A DNA stretch of 64,000 bases, taken from the NCBI GenBank assembly GCA_015057165.1, contig SVEY01000003.1, positions 124,001-188,000 on the forward strand. The letters run 5' to 3'. The notes under the pieces are model-generated. The model saw only the letters and a program-made list of their open reading frames with translations. It was not told where the DNA came from and did no database searches. A program made the translations under genes and the position numbers. Source of the stretch: Lachnospiraceae bacterium (GTDB lineage: Bacteria; Bacillota; Clostridia; Lachnospirales; Lachnospiraceae). Below are positions 44,977 to 54,594 of the stretch, piece by piece. The first letter of the stretch is position 1. The number at the start of each line of letters is the position of its first letter.

Positions 44977-45222
44977 TTATTCTTGTACGTATGGCATAAG
45001 TGCTACGTGACGAGCTCTCTTAATTGCTACTGTAAGAGCTCTCTGATGCTTAGCACAGTTACCTGTAATACGACGAGGAAGAATCTTACCTCTCTCAGAA
45101 ATGTATTTCTTAAGTGTTGCTGTGTCTTTATAGCTAATTACATTATCTTTTCCACAGAACACACATACTTTCTTTCTTCTGTGCATAGGTCTTCTTCCAC
45201 CAGCTGATTTATTATAAGCCAT
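44977..45222 (-). CDS. rpsR: 30S ribosomal protein S18
   Basis: [46 protein letters not shown]. Confidence 0.99.
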   Translation of the reverse strand: MAYNKSAGGRRPMHRRKKVCVFCGKDNVISYKDTATLKKYISERGKILPRRITGNCAKHQRALTVAIKRARHVALMPYVQE

Positions 45223-45237
45223 GATTATTCCCTCCTA

Positions 45238-45669
45238 TTATACAAATGGGAGATTATCTTCTGTTGCGTCTTCTATTGCATTAAAGCCATCGCCTGCATC
45301 CCCTGTAGGCTGATTAGATGGTGCATTAGAATAATCTCCACCTTGACCTTGGGCGTTCTTACTCTCTGCAAATTCCACAGAATTTGCAACAATTTGATCC
45401 TGATATACAGTCTTTCCATCTTTTTCATAGTTATTATTACGAAGCTCTCCGTCAACTACGATTTTTGTACCTTTTCTAAGATACTTCTCAACGAAAGATG
45501 CTGTATTACCAAATGATACGAGATTAAAGAAATCAGTTGGATAATTACCACTTTGATCCTTATATCTTCTATCAACCGCTATAGAATAGCGTGCAACTGG
45601 CTTGTTATCATTACCATATCTTACTTCAGGGTCTCTTGTAAGACGTCCCATTAATATCACTTTATTCAT
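45238..45669 (-). CDS. ssb: Single-stranded DNA-binding protein
   Basis: MNKVILMGRLTRDPEVRYG; C-terminal DNLPFV variant tip. Confidence 0.97.
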   Translation of the reverse strand: MNKVILMGRLTRDPEVRYGNDNKPVARYSIAVDRRYKDQSGNYPTDFFNLVSFGNTASFVEKYLRKGTKIVVDGELRNNNYEKDGKTVYQDQIVANSVEFAESKNAQGQGGDYSNAPSNQPTGDAGDGFNAIEDATEDNLPFV

Positions 45670-45692
45670 ATTTGTTCTCCTTTAACTAAACC

Positions 45693-45983
45693 CTATGCCT
45701 CGTCAGCTCTAACGCATAAGAATCGAAGAACGTTGTCCATAATGCGAACACTCTTCTCAACTTGAGCAGGTGTCTCTGGTTCAGCATCAAATTGGATGAA
45801 GTAGTAATAGCCTTCTGACATCTTTTGGATTTCATAAGCAAGCTTTTTCTTTCCCTGATCTTCAACCTCTGTTACTGTTCCACCGAAACGTGTGATGTAG
45901 CTTTTAGCCTTTTCTACTGTAGCTTCTCTTACATCGTCTTCGATCTTCGCATTAACAACGAGTGCTAATTCATACTTGTTCAT
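45693..45983 (-). CDS. rpsF: 30S ribosomal protein S6
   Basis: YELALVVNAKIEDD...; operon with ssb and rpsR. Confidence 0.98.
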   Translation of the reverse strand: MNKYELALVVNAKIEDDVREATVEKAKSYITRFGGTVTEVEDQGKKKLAYEIQKMSEGYYYFIQFDAEPETPAQVEKSVRIMDNVLRFLCVRADEA

Positions 45984-46122
45984 GCTTTCTTACCTCCTTT
46001 TGGACTAATGAGATATGCTTATACATATCTAAGGATATTTTTATATACCACGAGACTAGATAATATCACTAATATGAAGTTTTTACAAGAGAAATATTAA
46101 AAAGTTAATAAAAAATTAATAA

Positions 46123-46869
46123 TTAACACTTAATCTGGTCTAAAACCTTACCAATTGGATCCGTTATTATAAGATCAGCTGATGTTTGTCTACTAGTTTC
46201 TCCCTTATTAATAAGTACTAAATGCTTACCATTGAAATAGTTAATGAGCCCTGCTGCCGGATAAACTGCAAGACTAGTTCCTCCTATTATAAGCATATCG
46301 GCATTGGAAATAGCATTTACAGAACCACTAACCTGATAATCATCAAGTCCTTCCTCATATAGAACAACATCTGGCTTAATAATGCCACCGCATTTCTCAC
46401 AACGAGGAACTCCTTTAAAATCCGGCTTCTCCTTACAAGACAAAATATAATCTCCATCATAGAATTCTCCACAATCCATACAATAATTACGAAGTGTGCT
46501 TCCATGTAGTTCAAAAACTGTCTTACTTCCTGCCTTCTGATGAAGTCCATCAATGTTTTGTGTTACTACAGCATCTAGCTTTCCTGCCTTCTCTAATTCT
46601 GCTAATTTCTTATGGGCAGCATTAGGCTCTATTCCCGTAATCATAATCTTGTCATAATAGAAGCGATAGAATTCTTCTACTTTATGCATAAAAAATGTAT
46701 GAGATAATATCTGCTCTGGTGGATAATCATACTTTTGATTATATAGACCGTCAACACTACGAAAGTCAGGGATTCCACTTTCTGTTGACACGCCTGCTCC
46801 CCCAAAGAATACGATGTGTTTCGACTCATCAATGAACTCTTGTAGCTTCTTTACCTTTTCCATATCCAT
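46123..46869 (-). CDS. Sir2-family NAD-dependent protein deacylase
   Basis: FFGGAGVSTESGIPDFRS; TQNIDGLHQKAG; four zinc cysteines. Confidence 0.96.
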   Translation of the reverse strand: MDMEKVKKLQEFIDESKHIVFFGGAGVSTESGIPDFRSVDGLYNQKYDYPPEQILSHTFFMHKVEEFYRFYYDKIMITGIEPNAAHKKLAELEKAGKLDAVVTQNIDGLHQKAGSKTVFELHGSTLRNYCMDCGEFYDGDYILSCKEKPDFKGVPRCEKCGGIIKPDVVLYEEGLDDYQVSGSVNAISNADMLIIGGTSLAVYPAAGLINYFNGKHLVLINKGETSRQTSADLIITDPIGKVLDQIKC

Positions 46870-46933
46870 AATTCTACCTCCTTCTTATTCTTAATATATT
46901 ATCTTTACATAGGCATTTCCTGGTTACATCCTA

Positions 46934-47587
46934 TTATACATCCAAAATGTCAAGAACTTCCATTAAGTTATCCGCATATCCATATAATTTTGATTTAAGT
47001 TCTTCATCCGCCTCAGTCATATCCGGCACCATTATTGTGTTGCATCCCGCAAGATAAGCCGACTCAACCCCATTGGGAGAGTCCTCAATAGCAATGGTAT
47101 TTTCAGGCTTTACTTTTATTACATCACAGGCATACAGATATGGTTCAGGATAAGGTTTTCCTCTCTTCATATCATGGGCCGATACAACATCATCAAAGGC
47201 ATTTTCTAAGCCGACTTCTGCTATTCTCCATTTAATAGTCTCCATCTTAGAAGATGACACAAGAACAATTTTCTTATTAAACCTCCTTACTTCTTCTAGA
47301 AACTCCTTTGCATAAGGCTTAAGAGGTGTACCCTTTTCTTCAAGCTCTTTTCTCGTATTAACAGCACAAAGGTCATGTAGCTTCTCGAAATCTAATTTAT
47401 CTGCGTATTTATCATACAACATCTTTTCCGCATAAGGTCCCCAGGCACTTCTAAGATTTAGGGCATCTTCTTTTGTAAAGAAATCGTATCCTAATTCTTT
47501 TGCAGCTTTATTCCAGTGCTTCTGGTAAATCCTCTCAGTATCAGTAATAGTTCCATCTAAGTCAATAAGAATTGCATCTATTTTCAT
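46934..47587 (-). CDS. HAD-superfamily hydrolase (beta-phosphoglucomutase-like)
   Basis: DAILIDLDGTITDTERIY; KPYPEPYLYACDVIKVKPENTIAIEDSPNGVESA. Confidence 0.9.
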   Translation of the reverse strand: MKIDAILIDLDGTITDTERIYQKHWNKAAKELGYDFFTKEDALNLRSAWGPYAEKMLYDKYADKLDFEKLHDLCAVNTRKELEEKGTPLKPYAKEFLEEVRRFNKKIVLVSSSKMETIKWRIAEVGLENAFDDVVSAHDMKRGKPYPEPYLYACDVIKVKPENTIAIEDSPNGVESAYLAGCNTIMVPDMTEADEELKSKLYGYADNLMEVLDILDV

Positions 47588-47618
47588 TATCTAAGTAACC
47601 TCTTTCCTGAAAATGTAA

Positions 47619-48461
47619 TTAGTCAATAAGTTCTTTATATATGTCCCTTTTGCTTACTCCTCTATCCTTTGCCACTGCTTTCATGGCCTCTTTCTTGTCT
47701 AGTCCCTGCTTCAAATATATATCCATATGTTCCTTAATAGTTGTTTCTTCCCACATTTCCCTTCTTTCCTCTTCTTGCATTGCCTTTGATTTACCTGCAA
47801 TTACAAGAACATATTCACCTCTTGGTTCATTTTCTTCGTAGTACTCTAAGGCTTTTTCAAATGTGGTTTTATTCTTTTCTTCATGTCTCTTAGTAAGCTC
47901 TCTTGTAATAGTTAGTTCTCTATCTTTTCCAAGTACACTCTCTAATTCCTTTAGAGTTGACTTAAGATGATGGGGACTCTCGTATACTATTATTGTTCTA
48001 GTCTCGTTTTTCAGTTCTTCTAAGACATGTCTTCTATATTTTTTATCCTTTGGAAGAAATGCTTCGAATACAAATCTCCTACTTGACTGACCAGACATAG
48101 TTATTGCAGTAATAAGCGCAGCCGCCCCAGGAAGAGATGTAACTTCTATATTCTCATCATAACACATAGCTACTAACTCTTCTCCAGGATCAGATATTCC
48201 CGGTGTTCCAGCATCTGTAATTAACGCAATATTATTTCCATCGTGTAATTTATTAATTAAAGTTTTTGCCTTTTCAATCTTGTTGTGTTCGTGATAAGAG
48301 GTCACTCTTGTGTTGATATTATATCTATCAAGCAACTTTTTAGACGTTCTTGTATCCTCTGCAGCAATTAAGTCTACTTCATTTAATATTCTTACTACTC
48401 TATATGTTATATCTTCCATATTTCCAATTGGAGTAGCACATAGATATAAGGTTCCTGACAT
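47619..48461 (-). CDS. rsmI: 16S rRNA 2'-O-ribose C1402 methyltransferase
   Basis: GTLYLCATPIGNMEDITYRVVRILNEVDLIAAEDTRTS. Confidence 0.97.
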   Translation of the reverse strand: MSGTLYLCATPIGNMEDITYRVVRILNEVDLIAAEDTRTSKKLLDRYNINTRVTSYHEHNKIEKAKTLINKLHDGNNIALITDAGTPGISDPGEELVAMCYDENIEVTSLPGAAALITAITMSGQSSRRFVFEAFLPKDKKYRRHVLEELKNETRTIIVYESPHHLKSTLKELESVLGKDRELTITRELTKRHEEKNKTTFEKALEYYEENEPRGEYVLVIAGKSKAMQEEERREMWEETTIKEHMDIYLKQGLDKKEAMKAVAKDRGVSKRDIYKELID

Positions 48462-48463
48462 TC

Positions 48464-49195
48464 TTATCCTCCGTAATATATATCCATTACTTCTTTGGTA
48501 TATTCTCCACTTTTTTCATATACTATAAGCGGTTTCTCCACTTTTAAGAAAGGCTTACCATCGTGCATAGCTTCAATTAGAACCATATTAGCCTCTTTAT
48601 TAATATATGGATGAACCATTCTTATTCTTTTTATTTCAAGATTATATTTTCTCATCACATTCATGATTTCCACAAGACGCGCAGGTCTGTGAATCATATA
48701 GAAACGACCTTTATTCTTAAGAATCTTAGAGCTGATAGATACTATATCTTCCAGCTTAACAGAAAGTTCATGTCGTGATAAAGCTTTAGTATCACTAGGA
48801 TTAATTAACCCTTTATCAACTGTCATATAGGGTGGGTTAGTTGTTATTACATCAAAGTGAGAAGAGCCGTAAAGCTTTAGGGCATCTTTTACATCAGCAT
48901 TGTCAATAACGATTCTGTCTTCAAGATTATTGTATTTCACTGAACGACTAGCCATATCCGCTACATCTTCCTGGATCTCGATACCAACGTAACTTTCTCC
49001 CCCATATCTTGCTTCCATAAGAATAGGAATAATTCCTGTTCCAGTTCCAATATCTAGAACTTTCTCATTCTTTTTTACATTTGCAAATGCAGATAACAAA
49101 ACAGCATCCATTCCAAAGCAAAAACGATTAGGATCTTGTATTATCTTATAGCCCTTCCTATGAAGTTCGTCTAATCGCTCATTCTCTAGAATCAA
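48464..49195 (-). CDS. tRNA1(Val) A37 N6-methyltransferase-like (TrmN6/YabB)
   Basis: VLDIGTGTGIIPILM; VITTNPPYM. Confidence 0.93.
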   Translation of the reverse strand: MILENERLDELHRKGYKIIQDPNRFCFGMDAVLLSAFANVKKNEKVLDIGTGTGIIPILMEARYGGESYVGIEIQEDVADMASRSVKYNNLEDRIVIDNADVKDALKLYGSSHFDVITTNPPYMTVDKGLINPSDTKALSRHELSVKLEDIVSISSKILKNKGRFYMIHRPARLVEIMNVMRKYNLEIKRIRMVHPYINKEANMVLIEAMHDGKPFLKVEKPLIVYEKSGEYTKEVMDIYYGG

Positions 49196-49232
49196 TGCTG
49201 TTCCCCTTTTTAAATACTATACAGTTTATATA

Positions 49233-50285
49233 CTAATTGTTGTCCTTGTTTTTATTTCGGTTTTTATTATGGTTTCTGTTCCTTTTTCTCTTGTTTTTCT
49301 TATTACTGCCCGATTTCTCATTATCTGATTTATCAGAACTCTCATCTCTTCTATTGTTGTGTTTATTCTGCTTCTTCTCGTCCTTTTCATCTAAAGTAGA
49401 GTCATCACCATCTTCTAAACCTTTTAACTCTTTTGCCTCCTCATCAGTGACCTCTATTGACTTTCGCTTAGAGTTTTTGAAGTTGATTTCACTTACATGA
49501 TAAGTCTGTCTTTCCTTAATGTCATCTTCTCCTTCAACTACAACAACAACCTGCTGTCTAAGTACATTTACATCTTCAACAACAGCTTCTCGTCCAGTAG
49601 GAGTTTTTATTGTATCTCCCTTATTAGGAAGGTTACTATTAAGGTATTTATAAGTCTCATTTTCATTCTTAAGACAACACATTAATCTTCCACAATTACC
49701 AGAAATCTTCGTTGGATTAAGTGGAAGTCCCTGCTCTTTTGCCATCTTAATTGACACAGGTGCAAAATCTGAAAGATAAGATGCACAACATAGCTCGCGT
49801 CCACATATTCCAAGACCGCCGAGGATTTTCGCCTCATCTCTTACACCAATTTGTCGAAGTTCTATTCTTGTTCTAAATACACCTGCAAGATCCTTAACAA
49901 GCTCTCTGAAATCCACCCTTCCTTCAGAAGTAAAGTAGAATAATAGCTTCTTATTGTCAAATGTGTATTCTGCACCAACAAGTTTCATATCGAGTTCATG
50001 CTTAAGAATCTTTTCTTTACAGACTTTACAAGCTTCTTTCTCTTTTTCTGTATTTTCTCTAGCGTGTTCAACATCCTTTTCTGTAGCAATTCTTTCTATT
50101 CCCTTTAGAGGACTTACAATACTTTCTTCGCTTACTTCCCTTGCTGCTAGAAGAACTGTTCCTATTTCAAGTCCTCTTGCAGTCTCTACTATTACCTTAT
50201 CTCCTACTTTAAGTTCGAATCCTGTTGGATCAAAATAATATATCTTTCCAACATTTCTAAATCTTACACCTATTACTGTTACCAT
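49233..50285 (-). CDS. ricT: PSP1-domain protein RicT/YaaT with basic Asn/Lys/Arg-rich C-terminal tail
   Basis: GLGICGRELCCASYLSDFAPVSIKMAKEQGLPLNPTKISGNCGRLMCCL. Confidence 0.95.
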   Translation of the reverse strand: MVTVIGVRFRNVGKIYYFDPTGFELKVGDKVIVETARGLEIGTVLLAAREVSEESIVSPLKGIERIATEKDVEHARENTEKEKEACKVCKEKILKHELDMKLVGAEYTFDNKKLLFYFTSEGRVDFRELVKDLAGVFRTRIELRQIGVRDEAKILGGLGICGRELCCASYLSDFAPVSIKMAKEQGLPLNPTKISGNCGRLMCCLKNENETYKYLNSNLPNKGDTIKTPTGREAVVEDVNVLRQQVVVVVEGEDDIKERQTYHVSEINFKNSKRKSIEVTDEEAKELKGLEDGDDSTLDEKDEKKQNKHNNRRDESSDKSDNEKSGSNKKNKRKRNRNHNKNRNKNKDNN

Positions 50286-51338
50286 TTATACTGTCTCCTT
50301 CATTTTATGTAGCATCATTTCTATTGTTAATCCCAAAGTCACCTGATAATTAACTTTTTCTCTGGCATCCTTTGTGATATTAATAAGCTCATTTATCTGG
50401 CTAAGTTTATGTCTCGATATATCTCGTATAACAGATATTTCTTCTCGAAAATGAACTCTCTTCTCATCTCCAGTTGTTTTATATACAAGTACATCTCGAA
50501 GAAATACCATTATTAGATCAAAGTAACTATCTATGTTATCCTTGTCTTCCTCTATTTTCTTTGCCATATCGGCTATTCTCTTAGAATTAAATGAATCAAA
50601 ATCCCTTATAGTATTAATTATAAGCTTTCTTCGATTCTGAAATTCAATATCACTGGCTATCATTAATGCCTTGCCAGGGTTTCCTTCCGCGAAATTAATT
50701 GCCATATCTGCCTGATAATCCACGATTCCTTTATCCATAAGATAGGATTTAATGACACTTTTTTCAACTGGCTTAACATCGAGACATACACACCTAGATA
50801 GCACTGTTGGCAGTAATTTCTCTTTATTAGTCGTAAGGATTATAATTGTTACAAAATCCGGCGGCTCTTCTATTGTCTTAAGAAGGGTATTTTGTCCCGC
50901 TTCATTCATAAGCTGTCCGTCTTCTATTATGTATATTTTTCGCTTACTTTCATAAGGAATGATATCAACGGTATTTACCAGTTGATTTCGAATCTCTTCC
51001 TTCGATATGAGATTTGGTTTTTCATGGGAAATGTAGATTATATCCGGGTGGTTATGATGACTTGCCTTCTTGCAACTAATACATTCACAACAAGGTTCTA
51101 TTACCTCAGGAAGCTTAGGTTCTTCGACCTCAAGTCCTGGGAAAGATACCTGATTCTTATCATAATCAGGATTAAGTTTACTACAAAGTAAAGCCTGGGC
51201 GAATGCCTCTGCAAGAAGCTTCTTAGAATACCCCGCTTCACCATTAATAATATAAGCATGGCTTATCTTGCCAAGTCTTATGGCGCTTTGCATGTGCTCT
51301 TTTAGCGCCTCTTGACCTATAACATCTTCAAATTTCAT
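50286..51338 (-). CDS. holB: DNA polymerase III subunit delta'
   Basis: FEDVIGQEALKEHMQSAIRLGKISHAYIINGEAGYSKKLLAEAFAQALLC; zinc cysteines; NTLLKTIEEPP. Confidence 0.96.
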   Translation of the reverse strand: MKFEDVIGQEALKEHMQSAIRLGKISHAYIINGEAGYSKKLLAEAFAQALLCSKLNPDYDKNQVSFPGLEVEEPKLPEVIEPCCECISCKKASHHNHPDIIYISHEKPNLISKEEIRNQLVNTVDIIPYESKRKIYIIEDGQLMNEAGQNTLLKTIEEPPDFVTIIILTTNKEKLLPTVLSRCVCLDVKPVEKSVIKSYLMDKGIVDYQADMAINFAEGNPGKALMIASDIEFQNRRKLIINTIRDFDSFNSKRIADMAKKIEEDKDNIDSYFDLIMVFLRDVLVYKTTGDEKRVHFREEISVIRDISRHKLSQINELINITKDAREKVNYQVTLGLTIEMMLHKMKETV

Positions 51339-51416
51339 CTATAACCTCAATAATCGTAAATACATTTACAATATAGTATAATACTATATTTTCTTCTCTT
51401 CGTGTAGTAGAAATTA

Positions 51417-51884
51417 TTACTCTTTAATATTTTTATAGTGTTTTGAGAAAATGAGAAGTCCTATAAGAACACCTATTATTACTCCCACACTGTCTATACA
51501 CACATCTTTAAATTCACCGCTTCTACCTGGTACAAAAAGCTGGTGAAACTCGTCACTTGCAGCATATAAAGTGGCAATGCCCCAAGCTATTAATCCTTGC
51601 AAATACCATCTCATTGATGAACTGTATAGAGCACCCAATACAAGAAAACCTAGTATCGCATATTCCATTGCATGGGCTGTCTTTCTAATTGGATGATCTA
51701 CTAACTTTGCAAATTCTAATTGTTCATCATAAGTCTGATTCTCAAAGTCTTCTACTACAATTCGCCCTATAATAAATCCTACTTCATAGCTTTCCTGCTG
51801 TGACGTATCCGCATCCTTCGCAGAAAATGCAAATATTACTATCATCCATACTATTGTAAGTATTATAAATAATCTTCTTCGCAT
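51417..51884 (-). CDS. VanZ-like family membrane protein
   Basis: DHPIRKTAHAMEYAILGFL...LYAASDEFHQLFVPGRSGEFKDVCIDSVGVIIG. Confidence 0.9.
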   Translation of the reverse strand: MRRRLFIILTIVWMIVIFAFSAKDADTSQQESYEVGFIIGRIVVEDFENQTYDEQLEFAKLVDHPIRKTAHAMEYAILGFLVLGALYSSSMRWYLQGLIAWGIATLYAASDEFHQLFVPGRSGEFKDVCIDSVGVIIGVLIGLLIFSKHYKNIKE

Positions 51885-51901
51885 GATTAGTTATTATATT
51901 C

Positions 51902-53005
51902 CTACGTATGCCAAATGTTCACATACTCTTTAAATCTCGGAAGCGGAACCTCTAAACATCCATAGCTTGGTGAAACAAGGATATGCTTCTTTATTAACCT
52001 GTCTCTTAAAGAATTAAAACTATTTGTATTATTCATCGCCTTTTTTATATCAGCGACAGCATGTGTATCCGTATTTGTTACAATCTTTATAAAATCCTGC
52101 TCCGACTGTGTCATCGTTGTCCAAATTAAATCATATTGTGACCCTATTGTCTCGTCAAACTCTGCTTCTATCTCTTCATCTATAACATACTTTTGATGAT
52201 TAAAACATATTTCTCCTAGCACCTGATATCCATAGGCATAACCTTTTGTAAACTTTGATAACGCAGCAGCATCTTCGTGTGAAATACCAAGAAGCTGTCT
52301 ATATTTTTGTGACATACTATGTAAATTAAGTGCCTGCATAGTAATAGATTCATTTCTTGCAAAAAAGGAAAGATGAGGAAGATTAACAAAATCCTCTATG
52401 TTTTTAGATAATCCCGTGCATATAAAACGAATATTTATATTTGGATCCATAATTAGAGTGCCAAGTATCGACAAAAATTCTGCCATCTCCTCTGTTTTTG
52501 CTATATCATCAACACCTACAAGTACATTGTATTTTTCCTTTGAAACCTTTTCAAGCATTCCTTTTAATGTGGCTTCTTCTGAATAATAGTTCTCGTTCTC
52601 AGATATATTTATAGTTCCTTGTGCCTGAACGCCTGCTGATAAAACACCCACATTTCCGCTTGCATCAATATTTCCACCAATAGATTGGCTTACCTTTTTG
52701 TTATTAATAAAATCTATCCTGCTAAGCTCAGATATAAGTGTCTGTATAGGGTTTCCCCCTGCAGACAATGAATATACAAGCCACTTCTTTTCCCCACGAA
52801 AATGATTCATAACAAGTGAATACTCTACTGATTTACCTGAACCTCTTAATCCAACTATTTTATACACATATTTATAGGAATCCTCACTATTAAAATTATT
52901 AATAATTTCATCTGAAAAATGTGTTTCAATAATTGCTTTCCCTGCAACTCCCGGAGTTCTGGTAAATGGGCTTATTTTGCTGTTCATCATAATTCTCTCT
53001 TTCAT
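51902..53005 (-). CDS. P-loop ATPase (AAA/STAND-like), unknown function
   Basis: YKIVGLRGSGKSVEYSLV Walker A; YNVLVGVDDIAKTEE Walker B-like; C-terminal helical/winged-helix-like region. Confidence 0.75.
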   Translation of the reverse strand: MKERIMMNSKISPFTRTPGVAGKAIIETHFSDEIINNFNSEDSYKYVYKIVGLRGSGKSVEYSLVMNHFRGEKKWLVYSLSAGGNPIQTLISELSRIDFINNKKVSQSIGGNIDASGNVGVLSAGVQAQGTINISENENYYSEEATLKGMLEKVSKEKYNVLVGVDDIAKTEEMAEFLSILGTLIMDPNINIRFICTGLSKNIEDFVNLPHLSFFARNESITMQALNLHSMSQKYRQLLGISHEDAAALSKFTKGYAYGYQVLGEICFNHQKYVIDEEIEAEFDETIGSQYDLIWTTMTQSEQDFIKIVTNTDTHAVADIKKAMNNTNSFNSLRDRLIKKHILVSPSYGCLEVPLPRFKEYVNIWHT

Positions 53006-53012
53006 TGTATTT

Positions 53013-53090
53013 TCTTGTGACTTCTTTTTATATTTGTGATGTCTTGTGACTATTCCTTGCTTTTGTGATGTCTTGTGACTTCTTGTGACT
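53013..53090. repeat. Four copies of TCTTGTGACT upstream of the ATPase gene
   Basis: 53013..53022, 53042..53051, 53071..53080, 53081..53090; two are extended as GTGATGTCTTGTGACT (53036..53051, 53065..53080). Confidence 0.95.
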
Positions 53091-53128
53091 AAATTTTAAC
53101 ATATCTATTTTTATTATTCAATAAAAAA

Positions 53129-53164
53129 CCCCTAACAGATATGTGATATTATATCTGTTAGAGG
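53129..53164 (-). terminator. Terminator downstream of zinc-ribbon gene
   Basis: CCcCTAACAGATAT-gtgatatt-ATATCTGTTAGaGG, T run on minus strand. Confidence 0.9.
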
Positions 53165-53192
53165 AGTGTATAGGTCTTATCATTTAGGAATT

Positions 53193-53867
53193 TTAACTGG
53201 GGATTGCGCTAAAATTACTTATTTGTATTATTAGAATATTGCCTTTGTTAAAGTAATTCAAATATATATCATTTTTTATATGATATTTTTCGTGTTCCTT
53301 TAATGATAAACATTCAGAGTATTTTTCTTCCGCATCTTTTTGACTCAAACTTGCATACGACTTTAAACATATGACCACAATATCTCCAACCTTCTCTTTC
53401 CATGATTCTGGCACCTTTATAGACTCGTCTATGATTACACCTACTGAGTATACTTTGTTTGTTTCACTATTATATAATACTTGTAGAGACCAATATCCAT
53501 ATTCATCATCTCCTTTTTGGGGAAAATAAGAGTATTGATTATCACTTCCACTTATCCAATCATCGAACGAAATATTTGTACCAAATTGTTTATTATATTC
53601 GTCATCAAATTTAGATATAAAATCTTTAGGAGTTATGCCATCCGAATCATTACCGCTACCTCCATTTTTTATATTAACCACTATAAATAATATAGCTGCT
53701 ATCGCCCCCAAAATAATTACTAGTATTATAGATTTACTAATTTTTTTATTCTCACTTTTTTTGTGTTTATTTTTCGTTTGCAAATTATTATTTTTTACTT
53801 CAAATCCACAATCAGGACAAACTTTAATATCATTATCAAGCTCACGTCCACAATTCTCACAAAACAT
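53193..53867 (-). CDS. Zinc-ribbon plus TM protein with extracytoplasmic domain
   Basis: MFCENCGRELDNDIKVCPDCGF; one TM; ectodomain DFISKFDDEYN... Confidence 0.85.
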   Translation of the reverse strand: MFCENCGRELDNDIKVCPDCGFEVKNNNLQTKNKHKKSENKKISKSIILVIILGAIAAILFIVVNIKNGGSGNDSDGITPKDFISKFDDEYNKQFGTNISFDDWISGSDNQYSYFPQKGDDEYGYWSLQVLYNSETNKVYSVGVIIDESIKVPESWKEKVGDIVVICLKSYASLSQKDAEEKYSECLSLKEHEKYHIKNDIYLNYFNKGNILIIQISNFSAIPS

Positions 53868-53882
53868 ACTCTTATTCCTCCA

Positions 53883-54488
53883 TTAAGTTTGGCTAAGTAA
53901 CTTTTCTTTATTCTTTCTGATATACTTTGTCACAAATAGCATTTCAAATATAGCGACACCAATTGTTGATAATGGCAGTAATATAGTCTTTACATGTAAA
54001 GGATCCCACACAAACAACGCTACACAAATTACAATGTTATAGATATATTTAATCTTTATATATTTTCCGTATTTCTTTATAATTTGGTCCGTAGTCATTC
54101 TTTTATATGACAATATTGATTTTACGGAACCAATGATATTGATAACTCCAATTATAGCTTCGCATAGATCTAGTATTACTATAAAAAACGAGTTATATAT
54201 GTGCTCTATATAAAAGTTTAGGTCACTACCAAAAGAAAGTATCACTCCATCCCAAACTAAATAGATACTTACAAAAACCCATATTGCTTCTACTATTAAT
54301 ATTCTTGATTGAACTATTTCTATTTGTTCTTTTATATCTTCCTTGTGTGTTTCGATGCTATTGTTAATCTTTATGCTACTCTCGTTTTTATCTATTTCAT
54401 CGTCATTTTTCTTTCCTATTGCTTTTCCGCAATTGGAACAAAATTTAACATTATCTTCAACTTGACTTCCACAATTACTACAATACAA
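53883..54488 (-). CDS. Zinc-ribbon polytopic membrane protein
   Basis: MYCSNCGSQVEDNVKFCSNCGKAIGKK; several hydrophobic helices. Confidence 0.85.
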   Translation of the reverse strand: MYCSNCGSQVEDNVKFCSNCGKAIGKKNDDEIDKNESSIKINNSIETHKEDIKEQIEIVQSRILIVEAIWVFVSIYLVWDGVILSFGSDLNFYIEHIYNSFFIVILDLCEAIIGVINIIGSVKSILSYKRMTTDQIIKKYGKYIKIKYIYNIVICVALFVWDPLHVKTILLPLSTIGVAIFEMLFVTKYIRKNKEKLLSQT

Positions 54489-54594
54489 ATTATTTACTCC
54501 AATCTATATTAAATACTTGAAAAACTTTCTAATGCTTCTTTGTATTCATTTTGTGCTATCTCCTCCTTTATTTTTTACAAAAACTATTTAAGCT

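Noticed and set aside
45984-46110. S6:S18 autoregulatory leader RNA upstream of rpsF
   Set aside because: A small GATATG...CATATC hairpin exists, but I could not find the bulged CCG motif expected for that leader.
53013-53090. CRISPR or microsatellite
   Set aside because: Units too short and partly abutting; better read as an iteron/operator-like array.
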